From Dasypus novemcinctus (Eukaryota; Chordata; Mammalia; Cingulata; Dasypodidae): DNA of 64,000 nucleotides. Each line of letters begins with the position of its first letter. Position 1 is the stretch's first letter. The position numbers were made by a program, and so were the translations under genes. The DNA is taken from positions 202,614,216 to 202,678,215 of the forward strand of contig NC_080673.1 of the NCBI RefSeq assembly GCF_030445035.2. The letters are read 5' to 3'. Positions 32,537-43,865 of the stretch are shown in pieces. The notes beneath the pieces were generated by a model that searched no databases, had not been told where the DNA came from, and was given only the letters and a program-made list of their open reading frames with translations.

Positions 32537-33159
32537 AGGCCCTGGCTCTGCTTCCGCATCCCTGCGGGAGCCTGGTACTGACTCAGGGGACAGGTGGAAA
32601 ACGCTTAGAGCAGCACTTCCGGCCTCCCATTATTTGCTGAATGCTGAATTTCCCCAGCACGACAGCTCTGCACGTGACCTGGAGGCACGGTCACTGCGCC
32701 GGTGTGGAAGGGGCCCCAGACAAGGGCAGGCGACTGAGAGCGTCACCGGCCACCCCAGAGAAGGGCCGCTGGGAGGGTGGGAAGCCCCAGGGCCACCCCC
32801 GTCACCCAGCCAGGAGCAAGGAGTCACTTCAGGAAGCCCCGGTGGCGTCGCCCGATGCTTGTCCTTCCTCTGACCCACCAAGGACGGGGAGCGAGATCAT
32901 TTAAGTCCTTTGCCGCCCACACAGCTAAGAGTCCTCTCCTAAGGTGCAGGGATCGAGCTGACAAGTGCTCTGGGGAAGGCGCGCCCCCCGCCCCACCCCA
33001 GGTGCCCGGGAAGGGGCCTCACTCACCCGGCAACACCCGGCCTCGGCTGGAGGTGCGCGCCCTGCTAATCTAGCCAGCACACCCGGCCCATTGCTGGAGC
33101 GCTCTTGAATTCTAGAAGGTTCCCTTAACACCAGAAGGGACATCCCTTCCCTGACTGGC

Positions 33160-33230
33160 ACCTAGGGCTTCACAGCTCCAAGCCTCGTTTTCCTCATCGG
33201 CACACGGGGGTCACCGTTTGTCCCCCAGCT
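33160..33230 (+). repeat. MIR fragment
   Basis: 'ttcacagctccaagcctcgttttcctcatcggcacacgggggtcacc' in parts resembles the MIR segment around cctcagtttcctcatctgtaaaatgggg. Confidence 0.4.
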
Positions 33231-34649
33231 CCCCTCTTTCCAGTGGAAAAGGCTCCTCCCCAATCCCCGCGGCTCTTGGGGGACTGTCAATCACAGCTTT
33301 CTCCCCACCCCTGGCATGGCAGAGTCCATGGTGATAGGCTCAGAAAGTGAGCACGTGACCCACCCTAAGCCAACTGGATCCTTCCTTGAGCGTTTTCAAT
33401 AGACCCTGGGGGAGGCTTGTGGGCTGAAGGACAAGGGAAGAGAGAACTCTCTGGGGTTTCGTCCCCAGCAGTGAGGGGGACGCCAGCTGCAGCAGGGGAG
33501 AATGAGGCCAGTGCAGAAGGAGAGGCAGGGAGAAGCGGAGAGGGGAAAAGATGGAGAAGGAGAGCGCCTCAGAGACGCAGCCCTGCCCGGGGCCTCCAGA
33601 ACCCAAAGAGCCTTTTTAGCTTATGCTCCTCTGATCCCAGTTGTCTGCAACCCAGAGACACTTGGTAGAAAATTCCTTTCTCCCATGCAGAACAGACCAA
33701 GCAAGGAAGGCTTCGTGGAGGAGGCGGCCTTGGGGGAAGGGTAAGTTAGACCACACAGGTGTGTGTGCAAAATACATCGTCCACTGCCAACCTTGCCAAG
33801 AGCTTCACACTTGGCCTCTGGGCCCCAAAACAGCCACAGAAGGTCATGTTGTATTAGCGCCACAACCTGGATGAGTGGACTAAACCTCGGAGAGGCCCAG
33901 AGGCTCGATCAAGATCCCAGGGGGTCAGTGGTGGGGTGGGAACTGCCACTGAGGCTGCTGCCCCCTCCCTCAGGCTCCTGTGAACAAAGTCTTGCTGGAG
34001 TTGGCAAAGGGTGGGAGAAGGTACCAGAACAGCCCCCACAGGCAGCAAATCCAGAGCTCTCCTCTGGGCCACACTGGGTGAGAGTCCCACGGAGACGAGG
34101 AGGACAGGGCACTGAGTCCCGGAAGTCAGGTCCGCAGGGCAGGGGTCCCGGGCTCCGCGGGCGCCTCCCTCAGACTGGGCGGCCCTGGCAGGTGGGGTCC
34201 CAGCCCCCCGCACAGGGTATGCCTGGCTGAGAGGAAGGCTCGGGGGGCGTCTGTGGGGTGAAGCGGAAGGAACGGGCAGTTCAGCGCCTTCCCGAGGCCA
34301 TCAAGGGGCTCAGGATTGGGGTGCATCAGCCCCACGTCCCCGGACACTCCCTCCCGTGGGGGAGGCGAACATGGACAGAGGCAGGAGGAAGCACGAGCTA
34401 CAGGCAGGGAAGCTCGGGAGGCAGGGGTGACGTGAGCCGAGCCTGCGGCTCCCTGGGAAGGCTTCCTGGAGGAGGTGGCCTTGAGCAGATATGACAGGGG
34501 TGGCAAGTGGGGCTCCAGGGGACAGGAGCGGAGCCAGGTGTGGAGGGGCAATGGCGGGGCGAGGCAGAGTGGGGTGGCGCGTGCGGTACAGACCGGAGCC
34601 GCGGTGGGAGGCCGGCGAGCGGGGTTCCGGGTGCGCTGTCTGCCCACGG

Positions 34650-34663
34650 GCGCCCCCTGGTGG
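34650..34663 (-). promoter_or_regulatory. Strong CTCF-type motif, - orientation
   Basis: GCGCCCCCTGGTGG on the + strand is CCACCAGGGGGCGC on the minus strand, a perfect match to the canonical CTCF core. It is flanked by GGCCAC as in many strong sites. It lies in the last PPP2R2C intron. Confidence 0.65.
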
Positions 34664-35969
34664 CCACGTGGAGGAAGGACGGGCAGGGAGGGCAGGGCGG
34701 GCCCCTCCCTGAGACACACACAGGCTCCAGGGACCCTGCCTGTGCTCAGGGGAGCCCCGTCCTCCCCGGGGGTGCTGGGCCTGCACAGAGCGCCGGGGTC
34801 CAAGGACCCTCCCCGTGCTGCCGTCTGGCCCCCACCTGCCTCCTGAACGGCCAGTGCCCAGGGCGCCCCTGGCGGGCACAGCCCCTGCTGGGAAGCCCCT
34901 CGGGCCGGGGAGCCCCAGGCCGTCGGCAGCCTTCAGGGGGTCAGCCCGGCTTCCGGGGGCCGTGGGGGCCTCCTGGCTGACTCTGTCCTTCGGCCCCTGC
35001 CTCTCCCCACTCACCCGTCCCCACGGGCCCAGCGCGTCCCGGGGACAGAGCCGAGAGGGGCCTCACGCAGACACCCTGCCCGGCAGGACCGAGCCGGTGG
35101 CTCCTGGCCTCGTGGTGACAGCCCCCTGCCGGGTGCACCCGCGGCCGGACGCCCCCAGGGCCGCGGCTCTCCCTGCGCCCCTTCTGCCAACCACGCCGGA
35201 CAGTGGGGGAGGGGGGCAGGTGGCCCCAGTGAGGAGGGTGACAGGCAAAGCTCCGAGGCGTGGGCTTCGACCCCGCGGGGGCCTTGCCTGCTGGAGACCC
35301 CCGTGAGGATTGGGGCAGCCGGGCTGGGCGGCAGCTCGTGGGGAGACGGGCAGCGGCAGGAGCAGGGGCCACTTCGCAGCTTTTGAGGCTACTGCACCCC
35401 AGAACCTCAAGCCCTGCTGGACCGCGAGCGAAGGGCTGCTGATCTGGAAGAGGCGCCCCCCGCCCCTCAGCTGGGTGGGGAATCCTGCCCCAGGGCCACG
35501 GTCACGGCCAGGCCTCCCCAGGCCGCCCCAGCTGAGCCCACGGGGTGAGCCCATGGGGGCGGAGCCCCGGACGTGCGCTCTCCTGGGGCAGGGGTCTCGG
35601 GAGGCGTCTGGGCACACGGATGGCACATGGGCTGCAAGGGGCTCCCCAAGCCCCAGGGGCCTGCGGGGCTGCAGCCCGCGGGTGGGAGGAGGGCAGGGCA
35701 GGGGCCGAGCTCCACAGAGGGGCGGGCACGGCGGCGATGGCCGAGGCTCTGGGACCAGCCCCCGATGACCTGGGGGGATGGCGTGGTGAGGGTCCCTGGA
35801 CCGAGCAGGGACTCGGGACGGATGCGCCTTGCAGCTCGAGCTTGCGGCCTGGAGCTGGTGCCAGCCACGGGAAAGGGCGTCCTGGGCGAGCGCCCGATGT
35901 CCTGGCCAGGCCCCCGTGACGCTCTCAGCTGCGCCCGCAGCCCAGGCCCCTGCTGGGGCCCGAGGTTAC

Positions 35970-36061
35970 CTGTCGCTGCCGTTCCAGGCGCATTCGAACT
36001 TGTCAAAAATGCAGTCATTCTCGTACAGGGAGCAGAGCTTGCTGCGAAGGTAGTCGTGGAC
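35970..36061 (-). CDS. PPP2R2C: PPP2R2C penultimate coding exon (B55-gamma, residues about 321-351)
   Basis: A 92-nt exon with 30 codons and two bases (AG) that form Ser with the terminal exon. The peptide is [20 protein letters not shown] followed by [10 protein letters not shown], the signature B55 segment in a propeller blade. VHDYL and ECAWNGSD fit the gamma isoform (alpha has VHEYL and ECCWNGSD, from memory). The acceptor is tctccctccag (AG at 36063-36062) and the donor is gtaacc at 35969. The upstream intron is strongly G-rich on the sense strand within 35-330 nt of this acceptor. Confidence 0.96.
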
Positions 36062-36099
36062 CTGGAGGGAGAGGCGCGCGGTGAGCGGACAGGGCGCCG

Positions 36100-36395
36100 G
36101 ACCCTGGCCCCGGACACTGGCCCCTGGCCCCCCAGCACCCCGGCCCCCAGCACCCCAGCTCCCCTGCCCCCCGGCCCCAGCTCCCAGCCCCAGCCCCTGG
36201 CCCCCTGGCCCTCCAACACCCTGGATCCCTGGCCCCCGGCCCCCCAGTCCCCCACCCCCCAGACTCCCAGCCCCTGGACCTTGCCCCCCGGTGCCCAGCC
36301 CCTGGTCCACTGGGCCCTGAGCCCCAGCCCCCAAGCCCCAGGCCCCCAGTCCCCAGCCCCCAGCCACCCAGCCCCCTGGGCCCCAGCCCCCAGCC
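36100..36395. repeat. C-rich low-complexity tract (G-rich on the PPP2R2C sense strand)
   Basis: About 300 bp made mainly of CCCCAG, CCCCTGG and CCCCCCGG words, with TGG/CAG spacers of irregular length. On the minus strand, the PPP2R2C transcript strand, this gives dozens of GGGG runs within about 40-330 nt upstream of a 92-nt exon. Confidence 0.9.
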
Positions 36396-36609
36396 CGCCA
36401 GAGAAGGCTGTGAGTGTGGCTGGAGCGGCTGTGCCCCCTGGGGCCTGACCCGGCCTCCGACCCAAGCCCATTCCTGAGGGGCGCCCGCAGCCCCGCACAG
36501 GGAAGGCAGGAGGCTGGGAGCCCACGGGCGGCTCCTGAGCAGTGGGCAGAGGGGCAGTGCCAGGGGACCAGCACAGGGTCGAAGGGAGCACAGCCAGCCC
36601 GGGGCCAGG

Positions 36610-36770
36610 AACGCCTGGGTCTGGAACCTGGCTCTGCCCCTCCTGGCCGTGTGGCCTCAGGTGAGTGGCTGCACCTCTCTGGGCGCAGTTTCCTTGTCCT
36701 CAAGGGGTGATAAGCACACCCGCCAGGGGTACTTGGGGGATTCATTGCGGGGCGACTGCTCGGTGGCCGT
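36610..36770 (+). repeat. MIR SINE relic
   Basis: 'tctggaacctggctctgcccctcctggccgtgtggcctcaggtgagtgg' and 'ctctctgggcgcagtttccttgtcctcaaggggtgataa', in parts, match the MIR order in the + orientation. Confidence 0.75.
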
Positions 36771-36844
36771 CACGTCCTCTGTGGATGGTGACCAGCGAGG
36801 AAAGGGCCCTGTGCTTGCAGCTTCTTGGGCACCATCTTGGAACC

Positions 36845-36925
36845 CCTCCAATTGGCAGATGCCGAGGCTCAGAGAGGTGTGGTAAGTGGCCGGAGGTCAC
36901 ACAGCTCGTAAGTAGCAGAGCCTTA
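36845..36925 (-). repeat. MIR SINE relic, antisense
   Basis: 'cagatgccgaggctcagagaggtgtggtaagtggccggaggtcacacagctcgtaagtagcagagcc' in parts is the reverse-strand MIR core, well preserved. Confidence 0.85.
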
Positions 36926-37999
36926 CACACGGGAGATGCCGCTACTGGCCCTACGAGGCCTACGCCAGCGCTCACAGCGGCCCTGGGCCGCCCCCAGCTC
37001 TGCCCCATCCTGGCTGTGCACCAGGAAGGTGGGGGGCCCTCAGGGTGCCTGTCTGAAACTGGGGGTCAGAAGAGCACCCCAGACCGGAGCGGGGGCTTAA
37101 ACCAGACGAAACTCCCAGCACCTGAGAGGGGCTGCCCCAAGGGAAGCTGGAGAGAGGTACCAACTCCTGTGGGCAGTGGTGGGCAGTAGAGCAGGGCTCA
37201 AGTGTGGGGGGCAGCCGGAGAGAAAGGAGGGGGGGCGCTGCTCAGGGGGCCCCTCCAGGGAGCCGAGGTGGGCGCACCTCCGAATGAAAGCAAAATCCCG
37301 TTTTCGTTGGTTTTCCTTTTGAGGTTCTCAAGCTTTTCTGGCTGGGAACCTCCCGTTCAGCTTTAAAAATGCCTCCTCCAGTCAGCCGCCCTGGATTGCC
37401 CCAGGCTGTGCCTTCCTGCCCTCGCTCTGCCTCTTACAGCACATCAGAAGCCCCATGGCTCTCCACCCTCAAGGACTGTGTCAGCCCCTCTGCCTGCTCT
37501 TCTCGCGCCCTTGGTCTTGCCATGGTGACTTCTTCAGGTCTCGGCCGCGGTGCCCCCTCCTCCGAGGGGCCCTCCTGGCCGCCCCACCCGAGAAGCACTT
37601 GCGCCCCTGCCCCTCTCGCGTCTCTGTGTCCTGTTGGTTTCCTTCGTCACGATGCTTAGCCCAGTTTGTCACCGTCAGTCTGTCACTCTCCCACGGGGGG
37701 TCCCTGCTCCCCCATCACTGTTAAGGAGACCCTGGCACATCCCCCCGTCTTTAGACGCCACCCTCCCGGCCACTCCGGCCTGGCTGCCCCCTGCCCCTGT
37801 GATCTTCCCATGTGGACGCCTGCGAGCCCCCTTCAGAACTGCTGTGCCTACTCCCCCCAGGCCCCAGTCCTCCCCCAGCCCCCCGGGCAGGGGCAGCAGC
37901 AGCCTTGATTTCCCCCGTCCACTGGGAACCTAAAGACCCAGCCCCGGCTGCTCTGCCTGCCCCACCTACACCAACCCCCACCCCATCCTCCAAACGCCC

Positions 38000-38470
38000 C
38001 CCAGCTGGGCTCGCTGCTTCTGCCCAGCCCGGACCCCCATTCCACCTCCACAGGCAGCCAGAGGGGCCTTTTAGAAGGGGGTGGGATCGCCTCTCTCCTC
38101 TGCTCAAAGCCTTCCAGGGCCGGCAAGTCCCGAGGCTGTGCCCCGTCACCCCTCTGACCTCAGCCTCCTCTTCTCTCCCCCACGCTCACTCTGTTCCAGG
38201 CTGGCTCCTTGCTGTTCCTTGACTACTTCTGCCTCAAGGTTCTGCACTTGTCGTTCCCTCTGCAGGAACTTCCTCCAGCCGGCCCGCTCCCCGGCCTCCC
38301 TCAGGCCTTGGCACCCTTATTTCCTCTGCCCTGGCCCCTGCTTTTTTCATTATACTTTTTGCAGATGATGATTATTTTATTTGTCTACTTGCTCAGTGGC
38401 TGGCAGATTGTCCCCACCACAGTGGAAGTCCCTCAAGGCAGGACCTATTTGTCTTGTCCCCCCATCACAG
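38000..38470 (+). repeat. L2-like LINE 3' relic
   Basis: 'tgctcaaagccttccagggccggcaag', 'ctctgttccaggctggctccttgctgttcc', 'tatttgtctacttgctcagtggctgg' and 'ggaagtccctcaaggcaggacctatttgtcttg', in parts, follow the L2 3' end order. Confidence 0.55.
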
Positions 38471-38759
38471 GAGATCACCCTATCTTCTGGAGGGGATGAA
38501 GGGCTCAGGGCTCGGGGCCTGGGCAAGGTGGTCCAGGAGACAGCCTGCAGCTGGGAGAGGCTGGAAAGAGGGGAGACCCCAGGAGGGAGGGGCGCGGGGG
38601 GAGGGGGCATTCCAGAGGCCTGGCTGCCAGCTTGGGTGGCAGCCAGGGGTTTGGGGAGCAGCCCCAGCTGCAGTGAGGGAGTAGAGGGGCTGGGGGTGCC
38701 TGGGGCAGCTGTGGGAGAAGTAAGCAGAGCCCACTGAGCCTCTCAGCCAAACTCAGCAT

Positions 38760-39230
38760 GTAAATGCATTACCTTCCCCCCAGCGTTGGACAGGACTCCC
38801 GGGGATGAGCCTCCCTGGCGCCAAGGGATTACTACCAAACACTATCTGGTGAAGCAACTAGAAAGAGACCTCGAATAAAAGGGTCAACTCAACCAGCAGA
38901 ATATCTCAGTTGTATCAAGTGTTAAAAACTGCTTTTTGACCTTGAATAAAAGGGGGAAATGGCAAAGACAAATGAGTTTATATGGCTAAGTCTTCCAAAA
39001 AGAGTTGGGAGGTCATCAGAGGGGTCAAGCTTCTGCACACCTCAGCAGGACCCCAGAAAAAGCCAAAATAGTTACAACCCTAGGTACTGGTTCTCCTGAA
39101 GGCTACAGAGATCTACAGGGTATATGGTCATGGCAGATGGGTTTGGAGTTCTGTGCCATGGCAGAGGGTCCTACTTTGGAATATGTGCTCCTGAGTGTGA
39201 TGGAACTGGACTCAGCCACTTCTGATCCGA
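38760..39230 (+). mobile_element. Interspersed-repeat-like segment, family not named
   Basis: A block containing GGACAGGACTCCCGGGGATG, GAGCCTCCCTGGCGCCAAGG, TTGACCTTGAATAAAAGGG and 'atggtcatggcagatgggtttggagttctgtgccatgg', which I associate with a repeat common in xenarthran genomes. I cannot state its class with confidence. Confidence 0.4.
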
Positions 39231-39780
39231 GATCTGCACAGAGAGGCCAAGGAGAGCCCCAGACAGTGAGCTGGGGGCAGCGCTGGAGCCACCCCCTTAG
39301 GAAAGGTGAGGAGGGGTCCCTGAGGCAAGGAAGCAGGGGCTGCCTCCAGGGCACTGGAGAGGGGAAAGGCTGATGAACCCACGCAGTGTGAGGGTATGAG
39401 GGTGACACCAGGAGACAGTCTAGAAAGGGAAACAGAGTGGGGGTATGGGGGGGGCTGACCCCCCCATGCATCCCTCCCCAGCCCCCCCCCCAGCATCGTG
39501 CTCCCCCTCAGTCCCCCAGAGGTCTCATGCCCATCTCTGGTGAGCCTCCCCCTGCCCCAGCCCCGCCATGCGGATGCTCCCAGCATTCCTGTCTGCTTGG
39601 GAAATTCAGGTGAGGCCAGCTCTCCTCCTCTCTGAGCCCCGGACCCAGAGCAGCCTGAGGGTGTGACACCTACAGTGAAGGCACAAATGCCATCTGCCTG
39701 TCTATACCTCCATGTGTCCTCCTCACTTAGTCCCCCGGCTTTACTGCTGCACTCGTCCAAACACTTGCTATTCTCTCTCC

Positions 39781-39793
39781 TGCCCTCTGGTGG
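39781..39793 (-). promoter_or_regulatory. CTCF-type motif, - orientation
   Basis: TGCCCTCTGGTGG on the + strand is CCACCAGAGGGCA on the minus strand, a full match to the CTCF core. It is intronic in PPP2R2C. Confidence 0.55.
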
Positions 39794-40982
39794 CAGGATC
39801 AGGAAGCGCTTTGGCCCCGAGAGCCAAAAACCCGAGTACCAGGCTAAGGCCTGCTGCCTACCAGCTCTGTCACCGCGGCCGTGAATGCAATTTCCTCCAA
39901 ATAAAATGGGACGGGGAGAATACCGGCCCCACCTCCCTGGGCAGGGGGAAGCTTAGATGAACACAAGTGTGCAAGAATGTTGTTGAACGTGGCTCCCGCC
40001 AAGGGCTGGCTCCCTCAACACCCACCCCACCCCTTTTCTCGGCCTTCCCAAACGACACAAGCTGGAAAGCTAATTACTCATTTTTCCAGCACTGTGGTGG
40101 TTGACTGTGGATCATTTCAGCCAATGAATTGTAAGACATCTTCTGAGCAGAGTTCTGAGAAGGCTTCTGTTATTCCAATAAAATGTGCAACAGACCCACC
40201 TGACACAGCCTTTCCCAATTCCTCCTACTTCCTACCTGCAAAACAGAGACATGGTGCCTGGAGGTACAGCAGCCATTTTGTAACCATGAGGTATCTCACG
40301 CAGAGGTGGAAAAGTACCATCAAATGATGGTGGACTGGATCAGAGAAGGAGCCTGGGACACGGATGAGGTCACAGAGCCACTCACCGTTTCTGGACTGCC
40401 CACTTCCAGGCACCACGTCATGGGAGAAAAACAAGCCCTTGTTTGTTAAGTCCTGCAAGGCAGCCAAACACACGCCTGCCGCACAACTTCTGACACATAC
40501 CGAGCACCCAGGAAACGCTGGGGACTGGGTTGCTTTTATAAAACTGTTATTTTAGAATCGTTAGGTCAGACTCTCTGAACGCTGCAGGATCTGTCCCCCC
40601 AGATGCCCTTACGAAACACTGCGCGTCAGTTCAGGGGTTCACAGACCCTCGCCGACAGGGCCGTGCCGGCCTGGGTAGGGGTTATTTAGTCCCTGTCCCC
40701 AGCTCGGGCCTCCGCCATTTCCAGGGGGGACAGAAGGAACCGACGCCCCCCCTGGAGTGTGCAGTGTGTGGAGGGAGCTGCTCTCCAGCCGGCGGGGGGC
40801 CTGCGGCGAGAAGCCAGCGGGGGCTGCAGGGCTCCGAGGGCACACGGGGCAAACCACGGGGGTGGGAGCAGGGAAGGGGTCAGACCCCCAGGCGTGAGCC
40901 CGGGTCAGGCTCGGGGGCTCCCCCTCTCCGGGCTCCCTGCCCTCCCCCAGGCCTGGCAGGAGGGTGGGGAGGCTGGAGCCCC

Positions 40983-41095
40983 AAATTCAGGCTCTGCATT
41001 GTGGCTCTGCTGCCCCCCAGCTGTGAGACCTGCCCGTGTAAGCTCTCGGGTCCCCAGTTTCCTTTCTGCCAAGGGGGGCTGAAAGCACCCCACAT
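40983..41095 (+). repeat. MIR SINE relic
   Basis: 'attcaggctctgcattgtggctctgctgccccccagctgtgagacc' and 'gggtccccagtttcctttctgccaagggggg', in parts, follow the MIR order. Confidence 0.6.
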
Positions 41096-41908
41096 GGCCG
41101 GGGCTGTGAGGAAGAGAGTGCCTAAGGCTTGGACCGGGCTGGCGTTTCCAGTGGAGCATTTTCCCACTACCGCTGCACAGCTGAATCCAGCCCATCCTAC
41201 AGAGCCATCGTAGAGGTCACCTCCTCCAGGAAGCCTCCTGGATCTCCCCAGCCGGAGGCCCGGCTGGAAACAGCCTTAACGCGGCCCCAGCTCCTGCGAG
41301 TGCCCGCTTCATGTGAGCCCCGTGTGGATTTTGCTTTCTACCCCCGAACATGTCTAGGTGGGCCCTAATAGGTAAAGAACGCTCCCTTCCTCCACGGCAG
41401 ATCTTTGAGTTCCGACTTTCCAGGAAGCTGCCCCTGGGCCGCGGGGCTCCCTCTTGCCCACGGTACCCGCCCTTCAGGCTGTGCTGAGGCCTCGACGACC
41501 AAGGGCCCCTCGCCCGCCGCGTGGGCATTCCCGAGGGCTGCTTCTGGGGGGGTGATGCCCAACCCCCTAGTGCTGAGAGGCGGGCACCGGCTCCCGGAAG
41601 GCAGGCCACGGTCTGCACCCTCCAGCCGGGCGCCCCAGCCGGCCACGCTTCTTCGCCCCCTCCTTTCCCTCCCCTGGGCCCCGGACCGCAGGCTTAGTCC
41701 CCGCCGGAGAGCAGGCGACTGTCACGGCTTCCAGGGGGCCGCGCCGTGGGGTCAGGGTGCAGTCACTTCCTGCCCCGGGCCCGGTGTCTTCACCACCAAC
41801 GGGCGCTCGGAAGCCGGGCAGCCCCTTCCACGGGAGTTCTCCGCTCAGGGAAGGGCAGCCTGGGGGGGTCCCACCCTGCAGCGCGCACCCCCGAGGCGCG
41901 GCGCCCAC

Positions 41909-42078
41909 CTGGTAGGTCTCGATGGGCCTCGCCTCCATGTTCAGGTCCCAGACCTTGACGGTGAGGTAATCCCGCGTGAGCATGTACCGGCCGCTGTGGC
42001 TGAACTTCACGTCCGACACGGAGGAAATGATTTCCGAGAAGAAGGAGCGGTTGCTGGGGTCCTCGGGCTCCTCAAACA
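41909..42078 (-). CDS. PPP2R2C: PPP2R2C coding exon (B55-gamma, residues about 264-320)
   Basis: A 170-nt exon. Its first two bases (TG) complete a Leu codon with the C at the end of the upstream exon, and 56 codons follow to CAG. The peptide reads [40 protein letters not shown] and [16 protein letters not shown], an almost invariant part of B55 subunits that includes a WD-type KVWDLN strand. The acceptor is tgcccctgcag (AG at 42080-42079) and the donor gtgggc lies at 41908. [20 protein letters not shown] fits gamma better than alpha ([20 protein letters not shown], from memory). The phase joins both neighbours without any shift. Confidence 0.97.
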
Positions 42079-42264
42079 CTGCAGGGGCAGAGAAGCAGCG
42101 GGGCCGCTGGGAGAAGCGATGGCCTCCCCCCGCGCTCGCCATCCACGGCTCTCGCTCAGTCACGCCATCACCCGAGCTGTAACTAAATCCCGAAGGGCGG
42201 CGGCCCCAGTGCCTCCACACGGCCGAGCTGGCTGCAGGGAGCGTTCCTTTGGGGCAGCAGTGCT

Positions 42265-42390
42265 CACTGAGCATTTACTAGGAGCCGGGCGCCGGGCTCG
42301 ATCCTCTGAAAAAAATACCAGGTCGGTGCTATGGTGCCCAGTGCAAGGGAAACTGAGGCACAGGTGGCTGAGAACCAGGCCAGTCTCAGA
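42265..42390 (-). repeat. MIR SINE relic, antisense
   Basis: 'gagcatttactaggagccgggcgccgggctcgatcc', then 'gtgcaagggaaactgaggcacaggtggctgagaacc', in parts, is the reverse-strand MIR order. Confidence 0.65.
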
Positions 42391-42453
42391 GCTGGAAAGG
42401 GGTGGCGTCGGCCCGTGCGAGCCCCCACGTGCGCGTGGTGGGCTGCGCTCTAC

Positions 42454-42466
42454 TGCCCCCTGGTGG
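42454..42466 (-). promoter_or_regulatory. Strong CTCF-type motif, - orientation
   Basis: TGCCCCCTGGTGG on the + strand is CCACCAGGGGGCA on the minus strand, a full match to the CTCF core. It lies 376 bp upstream of the 41.9-42.1 kb PPP2R2C exon. Confidence 0.6.
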
Positions 42467-43385
42467 TGACGCTGGACACCGCGTCGCAGAGGTGTCCTGA
42501 CATTCGCAGATGTGCTGGACAGTGCCCTGGACCCAGGCTGGGCACCGCCTGGGGCTCTGGCTCCCAACGGGCCTGACGCTCTCCTCTGCCCAGGGTGCAC
42601 GGGGGTCCACGGCCGGACCCTGCCCACGGGTCGGCTCTGGTATCAGGATTGAAACTAAGTCAAATCCAGCCACCCACAGAGGGGGGCTCCAGGTTCCTGT
42701 TTGCCAACCGCCTGCCTGTTATCTCGACCAGCTGCTCACATAGAGCCACCCAACCGGCCCCTGAAGGCAAGAGCGTTGGTTGTCCCTGCCCCGACCCCAG
42801 CCACGCGGTTTCCCCAGCAGCGCCCTCCCTCTCTCCCCAGTCGCCAGGCCTGCCCGGCGTCCAGGCCTTCCCTGGGAGCGTGGCCAAGCTCTCCCAGCCC
42901 CTGGGCCTGTAACTCTCTGCCCCCAGTTTGCCAGCCGATGCCCGCACTGGCCAAGCAGATCCTGAAGCGGCCCTGGGAAGAGCGGAAGGGGGGCTCCTGC
43001 CGGCCGAGCGTTAGCCCATTCGTACCTGGGCTGTGGAGAGGCCCGGGGACCCGTGGGAAGAGGACGGGGTGGTGGGAGGACCGGAACCCAACGAGCCGGC
43101 CGGCCGTGCCTGAGAGCTGCCTGGGGGTGCGTTCCCAGTCCCGAAGACTGACCAGGCAAGCAGAGAGCCTGGCCGCGCCTCCCGCTCCGGGGGCTACCCA
43201 GCGCCCCACTTCCTGCCTGCCCGCTCTGGTCACAGGCCTTCACTCCCACCCCTCCAGTCTGTCCTGGCCCTTACGCCCACCCCGGGCAGGCCCCTGTTCT
43301 CCGTCTCCCAGGAAGGCGGCCCTGGCCCAGCGCCCTCTGCAGGGTGGAGGCGGTGGCGCGCGGGATTGGAGGCACGCACATACTC

Positions 43386-43865
43386 TCGCGTTCGCTCACT
43401 CACGCATCCGCTCCGCCAACCAATCCTCGCCGTCCCCCACCTGGTGCTGGGCACCGTGCCAGGCCCTGGGGACGAGGCCGTGACCCAGGGAAGCCCTGCC
43501 CCGATGGGCCCGGCCCGCCCCTCGCAGAGGCCGGCAGCCGCTAAGAGACCGACTCCACGGTCAGGCGGCGGTGAATGCCAGGAGGGCGGCGAGGAGACAA
43601 GGCGACGGGCTCGTAGATTAGAGGACGGGGCCGCCACGGAAGACGGCGGCTGAGCAGAGGCTGGAGGGACCCAGAGAGAGGGACACGGGGACCCCCAGGA
43701 CGGGAGCCTTCCTGGAAGCTGGGGCAGCACGCGCAAAGGCCCTGGGGCAGGGACAGTGTGAGGCCAGGGAAGACAGGAGCGAGCAAGGGGCAGGCGGCAG
43801 CGACGGGGCCACCCACGCTGGGCCATGCCAGCCACCGGGCCGGGTGAGGATGTTACTCCCAGGGA
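43386..43865 (-). repeat. L2-like LINE relic, antisense
   Basis: 'cactcacgcatccgctccgcc', 'ggtgctgggcaccgtgccaggccctggggacgag', 'gcagcacgcgcaaaggccctggggcaggg' and 'gggccatgccagccacc', in parts, follow the reverse complement of the L2 3' region over nearly 480 bp. Confidence 0.5.

Larger units (their letters stand above)
26902..35969 (-). other. PPP2R2C: PPP2R2C last intron
   Basis: GT-AG intron of 9068 nt on the minus strand (donor gtaacc at 35969, acceptor ccgccag). It contains a dimeric DAS SINE, GAGACA tracts around an AT-rich island, an L2 relic, a CAGGTG array and two CTCF-type motifs. No further exon is apparent. Confidence 0.85.
36062..41908 (-). other. PPP2R2C: PPP2R2C intron between the 41.9 kb and 36.0 kb exons
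   Basis: GT-AG intron of 5847 nt (donor gtgggc at 41908). It holds a C-rich low-complexity tract, MIR and L2 relics, an unnamed interspersed-repeat-like segment at about 38.76-39.23 kb and a CTCF-type motif. No exon was recognised. Confidence 0.85.
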
